Assembly (NCBI GenBank): GCA_016165875.1 | Contig: JABBOT010000005.1 | Span: 28,539,943-28,603,942 of the forward strand | Origin: Acanthopleura granulata | Lineage: Eukaryota > Mollusca > Polyplacophora > Chitonida > Chitonidae | Length of the DNA: 64,000 bases | Reading direction: 5' to 3' | Shown: positions 23,801 to 36,400 of the stretch, one piece after another | Layout of the letters: every line of letters starts with the position of its first letter | How positions within the stretch are numbered: the stretch's first letter is position 1 | Translations under genes and position numbers: made by a program | The notes under the pieces: generated by a model | What the model saw: only the letters and a program-made list of their open reading frames with translations | Database searches by the model: none | Told to the model about the DNA's origin: nothing

Positions 23801-24444
23801 TTTTCAAACCTGGGCAATGTTTGGTCATTGCTGAGATGTCAGGATTTGCTTTTTGCCGTTGTGTTAACTGTGGACAAAATGTCTTGTCATAGATGTGTGC
23901 ATTTGTCTGTCGGTTAACCAAAATATCTGTGGCGAATATTCAGTTAAGGTGGTTATAAGATTGAAGATGAATTTTTGTATTGATACAGGTTCAAAAGGAT
24001 AATGCAGTTCATTGTATCCAATAATTTGCTGTTGTTGCAAACTTTTCGTTCATTGTATATTGTGTAGGTTCCCAAAAGCTGGCCAAAGGCAACAAAGCCT
24101 TGGTGAATTCCTCCTCTCCAGAATCAAAGACAAACAGTCTGGCGTGGTCAGCAAGTCCCCAGGAGGGTGATGGCAATGACAGATCAGCTCTCAACACTGA
24201 CGAGTTGTCCAGTACCCAACAACTGCTATCTCCCAAGGCTGATGAGCTGGTCGGCACAGATCAGTTAAAATCTCACAAGGCTTATGAGGTGGCCAGTGCA
24301 GACCAACAAACAGAGGACCAGATTCTGGCTGACATGGAAGGAAATGCAGAAATGGATGCTCAAGCAGCTGCATCCCCCCAGCAAATTGATCAGATAATAA
24401 CTTCTAGTGAGGAGACTTACCAATGTAGGAGTTTTCTCCCCTGA
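8861..24444 (+). CDS. tipin: tipin, TIMELESS-interacting protein (5' exon not in view)
   Basis: The product binds TIMELESS in the replication fork protection complex and supports S-phase checkpoint signalling in the nucleus. Coding exons: 8861-8954, 11612-11687, 11950-12072, 14242-14349, 19595-19756, 21616-21706, 24068-24444. All junctions are AG/GT and phases agree throughout. The protein shows the Swi3/TIPIN core: FQRIQPKLDAAR, then LTGDRGIGILPKVLKDVRLK, GHEPEDLQKVMRYLEHWTHR, LFPKMPFDEVLERIEKLGTK and TYIKRMRLDIPVENED. These match the conserved order in animal TIPIN. A later exon carries LTASQLERIEANKRRAQERH, the conserved helix after the acidic linker. The last exon is a low-complexity Ser/Asp/Gln tail ending at TGA 24442. 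The visible part is about 343 residues, somewhat longer than human TIPIN. No exon with an initiator Met is seen between 8742 and 8861, so the start probably lies upstream of the Polinton. Confidence 0.92.
8955..11611. other. tipin intron, no recognised element
   Basis: AT-rich intron, no gene seen. Short open frames here have no domain or splice support. A GC-richer patch at 10740-10800 contains GGCCTTTAGGCC, a small palindrome. Confidence 0.6.
12073..14241. other. tipin intron, no recognised element
   Basis: AT-rich intronic sequence without a supported gene, tandem array or SINE. The 77-codon open frame at 12936-13169 has no recognisable content. Confidence 0.55.
14701..15058 (+). repeat. 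44 bp minisatellite, about 8 copies
   Basis: The unit begins CTTGTCTTCATTTACATGTA and ends CTACTGATATCGCACTT. Starts at 14701 and 14745 fix the period at 44 bp. Copies differ at a few positions. The array lies in a tipin intron. Because 44 is not a multiple of 3, the open frame across it is a shadow. Confidence 0.9.
15889..16195 (+). repeat. Direct duplication, 205 bp apart
   Basis: TGTTATAATTTTAATCACTA followed by GAAATCTCCTAAA occurs at 15891 and again at 16096. Similarity continues for roughly 100 bp (CATGTCTC, GAAATACT, GGGCCTG). It is a diverged segmental duplication or two copies of a dispersed repeat in a tipin intron. Confidence 0.7.
17010..17033. repeat. (TA)n microsatellite
   Basis: About 12 uninterrupted TA units in a tipin intron. 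Confidence 0.95.
17034..17200 (+). repeat. Possible tRNA-derived SINE fragment
   Basis: TGGTCAAAGTGTTACAAGAG followed some 30 bases later by GGCCCTGGGTTTAAG resembles the A-box and B-box spacing of a tRNA-type promoter, placed just after a TA repeat. No clear tail or target duplication was found. Confidence 0.3.
17201..19594. other. tipin intron, no recognised element
   Basis: AT-rich sequence with no supported gene. A G-rich/C-rich patch lies at 18990-19020. Confidence 0.55.
20291..20590 (+). repeat. Tandem duplication, period 149 bp
   Basis: GGCATATCTC is found at 20302 and at 20451. Both copies share CTCAAACTCACACAAA, TTGTGCACTGT, AGGTTATTTTT and TGTTTTAGRAGT. Two diverged tandem copies sit in a tipin intron. 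They look like a widespread intergenic repeat type but I cannot name it. Confidence 0.75.
20946..21200 (+). repeat. tRNA-derived SINE (mollusc type)
   Basis: The head ACTGCCTCAGTGGCCAGAAA, TGGTGGTTAAAGCATTTGAC and GGGTTGGGTC looks like a diverged tRNA promoter. It is followed by TCATACCAAAGACTTTAAAA and TATGTGACTGGGTGGGGTGT, a body I remember from dispersed repeats in mollusc genomes. A tail fragment of the same family is at 41575-41730. Confidence 0.6.
22684..22784. repeat. 101 bp near-perfect palindrome (hairpin, MITE-like)
   Basis: The left arm starts ATGGTTACTGAGTGAATGAT and the right arm ends ATCATTTCACTCAGTAACCAT. The centre is AAGCCTCATATTGAGGCTT. Only a handful of mismatches occur over nearly 50 bp arms. 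It is most likely a small foldback transposon remnant in a tipin intron. Confidence 0.9.
23478..23570 (+). repeat. SINE 3' fragment
   Basis: CACCCGGGCTCTGCCCAGTT, CCTCCCACCACAATGCTGGC and CGCTGTTGTGTTAAG match the 3' half of the SINE copies at 29545, 34555 and 42690 (the last two on the minus strand), ending in AATAAA-like sequence. Confidence 0.7.
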
Positions 24445-27400
24445 ACTCCATGCTTTGCCCATTCAGCATGGGGGAGTCATTTGATTTTGTCTGTCTGTGT
24501 GTCAAATCTTGATTGATGCACACTACTTTTAGTAGAAGTTTTTCCCCATCCATGTCGAGTAGTCCCATGATCTAAGTTATGAAAAATTATGCTGAGAGTT
24601 TGTAATTTTTATCCATTGGCCCATTACTTTGGCCATAGGGTCATTGTTTTTATCCTTAATCTGAGAGGACTAAGTCATGTGTTATTTAAAGTTTGGTGAA
24701 CATGTTTATCTCTGCTCTAGTGTGAAGTAACATGCAATTGACTTTTGACCCTCTTTCGTGGATCAACAGTGAGTTGTGCATTGTAGCTCAGTATGGGCTA
24801 CAATATGCCCCACCTCCACCATTGTTTGTAGGGGCTTTAGTGCAAATAAGTGGCCCAAAGCCTTTGTAGGGCAAGTTGAAGAGACTCACTTTCACGGAAG
24901 ATCACTTTCACTAATATGGTGTGGAAGTCTCAAATACTGACACTTTGTCAGTTAAACCAGGCATCTTTGGTTTCCTTCACCCATAAATCTGATCACCTTT
25001 GTGTGTGAAAAATTCTGAGCATGTTGTTTTAAACATGTTTTTTTTTTCATATTTGGCAAGCTACCATTATATGGCATACCAAATACCTTCCTTCTAGATT
25101 TAGATTAAACAAAATATTATCTGCTACTGAGAATCTGAGAACTTGTTGTAATGAGCTTCAGAGCAGATAGTGGTGTTAGATGAGAGACTAAAATGCAAAA
25201 ACTAAAGTGAGTCTATTCGTGAATCCAAGGTTGTAAATCTCAAAGCAGCCTGTGAGAGAATGCGGTTGAGTTGTGAGATTATCTGGTAGACGGACCTGTA
25301 TCTCATTCAATTAAGTTCAGAAATACTGGGGTACACTGTTGCTTTCAGTGTTTGTTGGGCCTTGGTGACAGTAAGACCATGCACTTGCCGTTCACCAATA
25401 TGTAATGTAATGTGTGAGAAAGTATGTCAGTAACTTGCCAACAGTAGATAGTTTACCCCTGGCACGCCAGTTTCCTCAAGCCATGTAACTATCATATAAT
25501 AACTTCGAAATTCTAGAGTATTGCAATAAATAAATACTTGAATGCAAGTGGGTAGATTTTCATATATGCATGAGTGGAAGATTTGCCAAATGGACCCTGC
25601 AAGGCATGATGGGAAAGACATATCAAATTACTATCTTGAGGCAAATTCTAGCCTTAAATGTTTCTGCATGAAAAGTGCTTCTGTGGGTTCTCGAGAGCCC
25701 ACAATAATCTGTGTGTGTACCATTCATGCAACAGTTCTTAGCATAGGGCCATCTGCTTTAAATATCTTGAAAAAACTGAATGCTCAGGATAGAAAATTTT
25801 ACTCTTGAGTATGTAAAGTGACATGTGCATCTAGTAGTGTATGTGTAAGTTAAGGAAATTATCTGACATGTCTACAAAATGTATCTACAGTACCTTGTTT
25901 TTTCATAGTAAAACTATTAACTGGAATTATTGTCAGGTACGTTTACATGATCATAAATGAACGTAAGAACCAGCGCAGTTATCAGGAACACTGAAAGCTT
26001 AAAGGATACGTGGAAGGGAACTCTAAAACAAAGATAAAATGGTTTTAAGGGAAGTGAAGAAAGTCTTGCTAAACCAATTTGAAAAAAATCAGGCATATAT
26101 TTTTTTTAATATAATTAAATAATAACGTTTTAATGTAGGTGGTCAAAAATTTTCAGAAATGGCCCCAGTGAACTTACTGGGAATGTGGGTCCTGCTTAGC
26201 GCCTGCCCGCACCACCACCCTATTACATTTACATATTAAGAAATGAAGACCAAATGTTTCATGTATCCTTTAACATACAAGCAACTCCATGCACCTTTAC
26301 TATTAAAGTTAACATTTATGACATTTAGATTTTGTAAAGATATCCCAAGCAGAGAAATGGCCATCCGCTGTTGTGATATGTGGGAGTCTGGGCAGTATGT
26401 GAACAAGAATGGGAAATACGTGGATTGTGTGTTGATGACATGCTAAGTCTGTCAAAAAAGATGTAAATAAAGGTTTTTCCATGAGTGTGTCCTTATAACA
26501 ACAACAGTTACTGTTTACCTTTCATCCTTCTTTGTGAAAAGTAAAGTAGGCACAAGATCTTAGTGGTTAAAGGAGCTTGCCTTTCAGTGGCCAGAGGAAG
26601 TGTGTAAGGGTTCAAACCTGATCTTATACGGGCAAGTTATCCTTTGTCCACTTTTGTTGATGTCAGCTGGTGAAGACCTCTTTTCTCCTGTGCTTAAGCA
26701 TTGAGGTTTAGGTGCATTCCAAGTAGTTAAATACAAACTTTTGGTAATTGTAAATTTTGTTTGCAACAGGTACCTGATAACAGGCCATAGCAGTGTCACA
26801 CATTATACAGAAAACAAATACAAGAGAAGACAAACTCCATGAAGTCCCTGTTAAAATGTACATTTTTGAACTTTTTTTTCTTTTTCAATGACCTTGCCAC
26901 CATTCAAGATGTCCAAGACTTATCTCTGGGTATTAATGCTTGAATTACCCTTTGCTGCAGTACAGCTCAACTTGTCACCTGGTTCATGGCACTGCCATTC
27001 TTGGCTTTACCTCACTTGAGACTCCTGGCCTTGTATAATGCCAAAATGAATTTCATTAGAGCTGAAGGCTACAGTCTCCATGCTTCTATGACTGTGACTA
27101 TTTCTACCTCACAAAGGTAGAGCTACTGAGACAGCCACCGTGTACGCATGATGATGTACAAATAAAGCTGGTTAAATGGCTGGACTATATAGCTTACAGT
27201 ACTTCAACTTCGTTTTAAATGCACATATACTTTGCAACAGTGTTCAATATCTTTATCTCCGGCTACTGAGATGGGGTTTCACCATATGTGGTCTTCTCTT
27301 TTAAGGAAAACATGGTTATCGGGAATAATTCTGCTGAAATATTGCACATACTGGTATTCCTGTTGTGTGCATCAAAATTTCTATAACTTGCCCCATTCTC

Positions 27401-27489
27401 TGCATTGCCTATCACCTATATATATAATGGAATACAGGAGTTATATGCATACGTGCATATGTACACTGCTTCAAAGCCAGGTCTGTCAA
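24445..27489. other. Intergenic region between convergent tipin and aagab
   Basis: About 3 kb between two stop codons, holding both 3' UTRs. AATAAA candidates for tipin polyadenylation are at 25525 and 26466 (plus strand); neither is proved. No third gene is seen. Open frames at 25542-25808 and 26243-26446 have no recognised domain. A possible SINE lies at 26547-26730. Confidence 0.6.
26547..26730 (+). repeat. Possible tRNA-type SINE
   Basis: CACAAGATCTTAGTGGTTAA followed by GGTTCAAACCTGATC gives an A-box-like and a good B-box-like element at tRNA spacing. It lies in the tipin-aagab intergenic region. Confidence 0.4.
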
Positions 27490-30400
27490 TCAGTCTGCTA
27501 GTCCCTCAATTTCCTCCTCCTCACCACCAATAGCCCTCCAGAACGACACAGCAACCTATGGAAACAAATTAACTTTCAAACACAATGGGAAACTTAATAA
27601 ATCATCTCATCAATAGTTTAACAACAGAAAACACATCTTGTATATATTTGCCAATCTTCAGAAAAAGATACAAGTCTATAGAATTCGGAACAAAGAGATT
27701 AAACTGAAATATTAGTACAATGGTGCAGTGATTAGTTTAGAATATCCAGCCTTAATTCTCATTTAGGGCAAGTGTGTCAAGAGAGACAAGCTAGTGTTGG
27801 CCCATATCCTACAGTGTATCCCAAGGCACAAATGCAATTATGTAAATATAGGCCAATCTGTGTCACATTTGATAAGACTGAACATTTATGTAGGTACATC
27901 TATATACTACAGCCTACTTGTGTTATTACGGAAGTCAGTATATGGCTATAGGCCTACGTAACATTATTATTAAAACGAGTTTTACTGTCATACCTAATTT
28001 AAGTGTAGCATAAAGTGTCATTCCCTTGAAGAGATCTGTCATATATATTTAAATTAATCTTTAGCGCCGGAGCTTATAATATAAATGCAAACAAACCATG
28101 ATCTAAAATATTTGATTGGATTGGTGTTTGAAACAGAACCAAGAATATTTCACTCTAGATGACCAAGCACCATTCTGATCTGTGGAGGTTATACACATGT
28201 TTCTTCTAGATACCGTCTTTGTTTTTGTTTAATCCTTCAAAAATTACATCTTATATTATTACTATAAATAAACCATCAGTTCAAAGCAATGTACAGAATG
28301 TGGCATTGCCTGTGGTCGGAAACATTTATATGTGACATTGCAGCCTACCCACATACTTGTAGTTAGCTGAGAAGTCTAGATTTCTATAGAGCTTTGTATC
28401 TTTGATCCTTAACAAGTATATATAGGCCTACAGATATACAGCATGTCTGTTTGTTGACTGGATAGATATATAGTCAACTTAAATCATAAATCCAATCTGT
28501 AAACAATCAAGACCATGTGTCTATTAAGAAGCGTGATGGCCTGCTAAGGAACACTTCATGAAGGACGAACTGAACCAGTGTAACCAATACACATCGAGTC
28601 CACAGACAAAAATGTTTCGTTTTAATTGCTAAAATCAGAGGACTGCATGCAATAAATAATATATCTGTTAAACTGGTTCTTAACCATGTGCTTCCAGAAT
28701 GTGCCTAAATCGGTCTGATCAGCTTACAATGTGGCTACATGTGGTGTGATCATTGGGTGTCATGCTCTGGGTAGATCTACTGTATGTCAGCCATGTGACT
28801 TCCAGCCGGCATATTCAGAGTACATTTCACAGCTGAAATTCACCTGGTTGATTCTCCCATCAACCTGCAGTCACTGTGGTGACGTGAATACCCTGATGAT
28901 TAGGCCATCCTTTGTGTAGGATGAATATCATCTGACAACGACCTGAAAAGGTGTGTACCATGGGAAGCACTGTGGTCCAGGGCTGAACATCGGATAAGTT
29001 TAGAGAAAACACCAATGGACGAACAGAACATGACCTGCACATCCTCATCACTCAATATATACCCCTGTTTTATTCTCAGGCTGGTTTTTATTTATTGGTG
29101 TTTTAGGCTGTACTTTACACTCATTTCACCTATTTGCCAAGGACCAGCATTAAGGTGGAGGAACCCACATACATCTGCATGTTCCATCAGGATGATAAGC
29201 ACAAGATATACACGTACCTTTTCTGCATAAGCTTTCCTTTGTTCAGGAGGCAGGCCTTCTGCTTTCTCTGAAATATAAAAACAGACAGAAAAGGCTTCAT
29301 GTTAAACTTCATGTACATGTAACATTTTAAAAGCTATATTAAAACTGAATTATCACCAATTAAAATATATCATCGCAACACTTCAAGTACTGAACAACAG
29401 AAACGATTATCTTTCTGTGCATCATTAATATGGTTATCCACTTCATGACAACTGGATAATAATGATGACAAACCGCATGTGACTGATAACTGCTTTTCTT
29501 CATCATGCATGTATTTTCACCAGTGCTGTTGCTGTGAGTTAAGTCTGGTCATACATGGGAAGGGCTGCCAGCAACCTGTAGATGGTCGTGGGTTCCCCCC
29601 AGGCTCTGCCCAGTTTCCTTCGACAATAATACTGGCTGTGGGTGTATACCTGAAGTATTCTTGGGTGCGGCGTAAAACAACAATGAAATAAATAAATATA
29701 TGTATGTTATAACATTATACTACCTAGGAATGCTATTGTCAGGTGAAAGATGTGGACCTCACCCCTCTATTTTCATCATTATCTTTGTCTGGGCCAGGTA
29801 GAGACAAAATGTCCACAGAATCTAATTATTCTGACAACTCACTGAAACTCACTACACAACTATGTGTATATAACCACAGCATGCTCCAAAAATAGTCCTT
29901 GTATACAGGAGAGAGCATCTTTAAATAAGGGAGGTAAGTTGCTGGAGCCCTCCTGAGATGAGGTTTGATCCGTCTGAGTTCTAGGTACAGTTTCATTGCA
30001 TTTTTCACCAAATAATCTCTCTACTGCACTAAGCTGTTGGAAAATCATGTAAAATTTTATGTATCAATAGTAATTCACATAACTTGATTTTTCATCAACT
30101 AATCACCCTTTTACACTTGCGTTCATGCATAAGGTAAATTAGTTGGCAAAGAAATTTCATGAAATTATATCAGATGCACTGTATGTGTAGCTGCAGTTTG
30201 TGAGGACTTACATTGTAATTAAGGCTGAATGACCTCATGATACTACATGCCCCAAAGTTTACCTCCACTGCACTAATACATACATGCATGTATATCTACA
30301 TGGCAGTTGATCGATTCACTGATTTCTCAGATCATAGACAATGAATCTTCGACAAATTTTGACCGGCAATCGGTATGTAATCTTCAGCAAACTAATGATA

Positions 30401-33400
30401 AGTTCCGTTCAAATTTTCAATAACGGTGGCTAAGTTCTGAGACATTCCACTTGGTTAAGACAGTCACTAATCCTTCACTTTTAGTGGTAAATAGTCTGTT
30501 ACTCATATCAGAGTAATCTGCCCTTTCCTGTAGAGGAACAGTGGCTAATTTCACAAAGCCATTTCAGACTTAAGTCTACATCATCACTGTCCTTAGCTTT
30601 TGCCATTTGAAGTTGAAATTTTGACACAACTGTCTGATGGTATTATGGATGAAGTGGTCAAAATTGTACTTTCTAGTGTCTAAGAATAAGCACTAAGATC
30701 GTATATGAAATTTTGACCTAAGTCAGAAATGGGTTTGTGGAATCAGCCAAACCACATATAAACAAATTACACATCATCGAAACAGCCATTTCGTGCTAAT
30801 CCGAGTATATGACCTTCATTATTTTTTGACATTTTTTGCCCCTATTAAAGTGAAAATAAAGACTGAGGCCCTAAGATGGACTTTTTGGTCCACATTGAAC
30901 AGGCTGAAGCACTGTGACACCACATTCTTTTTAGCTGCTAAACATCCTCTAATTGCTATATTGCTCTTATATGTGAAATAGATTAAATATGTGTGGTACT
31001 ACACCTATATCTGTATTTAATCTAGAAATATAACCATTACAGTATGCTTAGCAGTAACAAAAGAATCAGTGACATCACTGTTCAGCCTGTCCAATGTGGT
31101 CCACAAGGTATTTGATTGGTGTTTAATGATGTGCTCAAAACATGAAGTACCTGGTACTTTTAAAGATACTATCCTTAATATTTACTTTAACATTACTTTA
31201 AATTTGCTTTAAATGACGTGATGATTCAAGTTCTGTGAGAGTGATACAAGCCTGAGATGAAAAGTCTTACAATGCGCAGAGTTTCACTTGCAAGTTAGGA
31301 CACAGAGTTGTGTTAAGGCATATATGTGAATCGAGACCTTCACTCTCTAGCGATATCCTGCCAGCCTGTATTCAATGTGGTGTTTGTGCAGCCAAAATCT
31401 GTACATTGTGGCATCATGCCAGCTCTTCGTTGTTGTCTGTGCACTAACAAAACAAGAGTTAAATTCGCATCTTTGTGGCCTATATGACTCGTGTTATTTA
31501 CATTCAAAAGATAGAATGGTAATGATCTGAGGACCCAATTCATGTCATATATGCTAATTGAGCATTCCATAATCCTACGTTCTGATTGATCAAAATTATT
31601 TTCACAGTTACGTCCCCTCACGATTATTATTCACGACTGAGTGTATGTTATGACCTACCTTAAAATTTGTTGCCTTGGAACTAAAAAAATATTTTTAAAC
31701 AATCTGAAGGTTGGTTTTACATCTTCAATCCATACTCTTTTACCACTAAATACTTCCCCGGTCTGCTCTTGTAAGGTATAGCAAGGTTTGTACAGCTACA
31801 TGTCCTAGAAATTCCACGAGTTTTCCAGAACTTTCAAGTACTGTTCGTTTTTCCTGGAGTTTCAAGGAGTGTATGAACCCTGTATAGAGTGTAGAGAAAT
31901 CTGCAAAATGCTTGTTTTCCTTAAATGATCCAATTCAAAGTTTTGCACATGCACTTTTGATTTGGTGAAAACTTACCTTTCATAATTCTCAGTTTCTCAA
32001 ACAACTGTTCAAAAGATTCTTCCCCTGGATCCTCATTTCCTAGAGCAGCTAAGAATGACATGTCATCACCTGCCAATAAGGAATCTGGAAAGTAAAATAT
32101 TTCTGCAAATTGGAGAATAAGTGAGAGGAGCAACAATGCAGATATAACACTGCACAACAACATCAAGTGATTATGTTTTTCTACGATGTTACACTACACA
32201 CGGCAGCTGTCGTGGCCTTGGGGGAGGGGGGGTATTGACTATCAAATCCAACTTTAGGCGAGGGTACAGGGGCTGCCTAGGCCCCGGATGCCTCGGGCAT
32301 CCAGATGCCTGGAGACACATTCTGATCAACATTAAACCACTATAAAGTGAGCAGCTGAAAATACATGTCTTGTATAATTGTTGATCATCTATTTTTAGCT
32401 GGTTTCATCCTTTGTTTGTCACAGTCCAAGGCATTTCGTAACATTCGTCGTTGAAAAATTTCAGCAACGGCAAAACTGGGTGAGTGGAGGGGATATCCCA
32501 GGCACGCAAATATCTTTTTGGAGGCTTGGCTTATAAATTTCAAAACTCCTTCACTCCATGTAGTGTTTTTCTATATTTTATTTATTTTAGATTTTATATG
32601 TTATTTACATATGAAATTTGTCAGGCAACATACCTGCCTAGATAGGATTTGTTACCTGACAACGTCCTTGTACTGAACAATCCCAAGAGCTCTCCTTTCC
32701 CAAGATAAATAGCTTCATAGATCAATCCATAGCTTTAAAAATCTATTAAACTCAAGACTTTACTTCTAACTCCCAAAAGCCACTTGAATGTTAATATTAT
32801 TACTTCAGAGACAATTTCACCTTTGCAGGCATCCCACAATAGAATTCCCATACACTGACACTCTCCTAGTCAGATGAAGACCTCAGTTGTTTGAACATGA
32901 CTCCCAAAAGCTGTTTCATAAACTGATGATAATCTCTTACTGACTTTCTACTGAAAAACAGATACACAGGAACACACTTTTCAACTCACATGTACATGTA
33001 TCATCCAATCAACACAACAGAATATGACACAAGACATGATGAATTATCAACACCAAGTTACTTGACATGATGGATTGTCAATATCAAGTAAGTTGACATG
33101 ATCGAGTATCAACACCAAGTCACTGGACATGATGGATTATCAACACCAAGTCATTGGACATGATGGATTGTCAACACCAAGTCATTGGACATGATGGATT
33201 GTCAACACCAAGTCACTGGACATGATGGATTGCCAACATCAAGTCACTGGGCAAGATGGATTATCAACACCAAGTCACTGGGCAAGATGGATTATGAACA
33301 CCAAGTCACTGGACATGATAGATTATCAACACCAAGTCACTGGACATGATGGATTGTCAACAACAGGTCACTGGACATGGTGGATTGTCAACAACAAGTC

Positions 33401-36400
33401 ACTGGACATGGTGGATTATGAACACCAAGTCACTGGACATGATGGATTATCAACACCAAGTCATTGGACATGATGGATTGTCAACATCAAGTCACTGGAC
33501 ATGATGGATTGTCAACACGAAGTCACTGGACATGACGGATTATCAACACCAAGTCATTGGACATGATGGATTATCAATATCAAGTAAGTGGACATGATCG
33601 AGTATCAACACCAAGTCACTGGACATGATGGATTATCAACACCAAGTCATTGGACACGATGGATTGTCAACACCAAGTCATTAGACATGGTGAATTGTCA
33701 ACACCAAGTCTCTGGACATGATGGATTATCAACATCAAGTCACTTGACATGATGGATTATCAACAAAAAAGTCATTTGACGTGATGGATTGTCAACACCA
33801 AGTCACTGGACATAATGGATTGTCAACACCAAGTCTTTGGACATGATGGATTGTCAACACCAAGTCATTAGACATGGTGAATTGTCAACACCAAGTCTCT
33901 GGACATGATGGATTATCAACATCAAGTCATTTGACATGATGGATTATCAACAAAAAAGTCATTTGACGTGATGGATTGTCAACACCAAGTCACTGGACAT
34001 AATGGATTGTCAACACCAAGTCTTTGGACATGATGGATTGTCAACACCAAGTCACTGGACATGATGGATTGTCAACACCAAGTCCCTGGACATGATGGAT
34101 TGTCAACACCAAATCACTTGACATGATGGATTGTCAACACCAAGTCACTGGACATGATGGATTGTCAACACGAAGTCTCTGGACATGATGGATTGTCAAC
34201 ACCAAATCACTGGACATGATGGATTGTCAACACCAAGTCACTGGACATGATGGATTGTCAACACCAAGTCACTGGACATGATGGATTGCATTAATTTGCA
34301 TCAGAATTTCTCTCATTTCTTCCACCCATAAAACTGAACAAGGCTATATACTAAAGCAATATATTCTCCCACACCTCTCACTGCACCATCTCCAATGGGT
34401 TCACGGGGAGTGCGTTGCATTTTGGTTTATGTGAAAATAAAGGCCTTCACTGGTTAACAGTAAATTTATTGGTTATGTTGAGGAAAGATTTGCTGTGAAA
34501 CTCTTAAAAGCGGTAAAAAAACCTCAAGGAAGAAAAGGCTGTAAGAAGGTAAGTTATGCCGTACTCAAGAATATTTCACTTGTACAACCACAGCTAGCAT
34601 TATGGTGGGAGGAAACCGGGCATAGGCTGCGCCAAAGCAACAACCATCCGCAGTTAGCAGGTGGACCTTCCCACGTATGGACAGATAAGAAGCCTGCATG
34701 AGCTAGTTTACAAGGCGTGAAACTTTGTGGAATACAATGTACATGTAAATGTATATCCATACTTTTCCTAGTTTCATGCTCTTTGACCATTTCACCTGAA
34801 GTATGTGACAAAACTTATTTGCTTCTTACATTATTAAATGAATGTGTCAACTCAATATAACATTTCCATTCTGGGTTTGTCAGCTAAAATATCAAATCTG
34901 CAATCTTGTAGCTTCCTTGCTGTAAGACAATGGACATATTATTGATATTCCAGGTCTTTGACATGACTGTTAGGAGTCTAAAACCTTAGGCCCTTAATCC
35001 ACTGAGATCGCTCGGCTACATAGAGACGTATTTCTGATAAGATTAAATTAATATTTAAGCTCAAAGTATTGTTCAACCTTAAGAATAAAATAATCAGTGG
35101 ATGCCTGGACTTCTGTCACAAGTAGATGCCACTTGTTCTATAGTTCCACTATTGCAACGTATATACATTTTTGTTCAGTCCTTACTTCATGGATCCTGCA
35201 TTATGCCCCCGCCCCTCACCCAGGAGACCAAAAAATTGGGAAGAAAAATTAAAAAAAAAAAAAAAAATTCCTACATACCCACCCAGTTTTTGTCAGAGGT
35301 GTTACACAAAATCAATTTTTTATTATGAAAGGCTTTATCCAGACAAATGAACATGTATGAGATGGCTTCCGCCTCAGGGATGACAAAGCTAAGTATCCAC
35401 ATACAGGACTATACTGAAGGAATCATCTATACATGTAAATCCCCCCAACATCAAAAGTCCATCACTTCATAACAACATGGACAGGTAACAGACACACGAA
35501 TAGAATTTAACATGACCAAAGGCATGAATTCATCTTGCAGCAGGTAAGTTAGTAAGATGAAGCTGTGCTGACCAAAACCACTGTTACCAAATACTACAAA
35601 AATTTGACTGTCTAGCACACAGTTTTGGACACACTATGTTCTCAAGAGCTAACACCCAAATACGAATGGATAACCCGAAAATTAGGTCAAAGGTCACTCG
35701 CACAGTTTCAACCCTCATCAAGTACAGCATAACTCTCACTGTAATTGTCTGGGGGACAAATTCACGGATGCCCTAATCAAATAAATCAAAATATAAATAG
35801 AATGTACATCACTGATGGACACTGAAATGTGATTTACATGTAACATAAAGATTAGTTCAAATACATGTAAAATGGCAAGTCTAGAAGCCTTTCAACAGAA
35901 GGTCTTATATACCATGAAAGATTCTCACTGTATCTTCTCATGCTGTCATCAGGCAATAAAATTGGTTTACCACCAGCCAGAAGTGATTCTGTGATTTAGA
36001 ACTATCAGGTAGGAATTAAATGCAATTGCACATACACCATTACATTCATTAGGTATACATGGACATGTAATATTTAACTATCAGACGATACAAACATTGA
36101 ATACAAACCTATTCTTTGCTCACCTGAAGGTTCCTTACATGTCTTATTATCCTTTTCAACGTCACTTTTATTTTGTCCATCTCTTGTAAAGTCACTCCCC
36201 ACAAGCACTTCGTTTCCAGTTGCCAAGGAGCCCAAATTATCCTCATTTGCTGTTGAAGTCCCTGAAGATACATGTTCATGTGTGCTACATGTACCATCAC
36301 TTGTGCTCCTATCTTGAACATCAGATGTCTTTTGTGTACTTGGGTTGGTATTGTGAGAATCTGTGAATTTAGACTGCTTTAGTGGTTCACAGCCTACAAA

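Noticed and set aside
28731..29230. Short ORFs near aagab exon 8
   Set aside because: They overlap an exon on the opposite strand or lie in its intron and have no domain.
33222..33473. 83-codon open frame rich in HQVTG repeats
   Set aside because: It is the translation of a 31 bp non-coding minisatellite; the frame is lost after 250 bp because 31 is not a multiple of 3.
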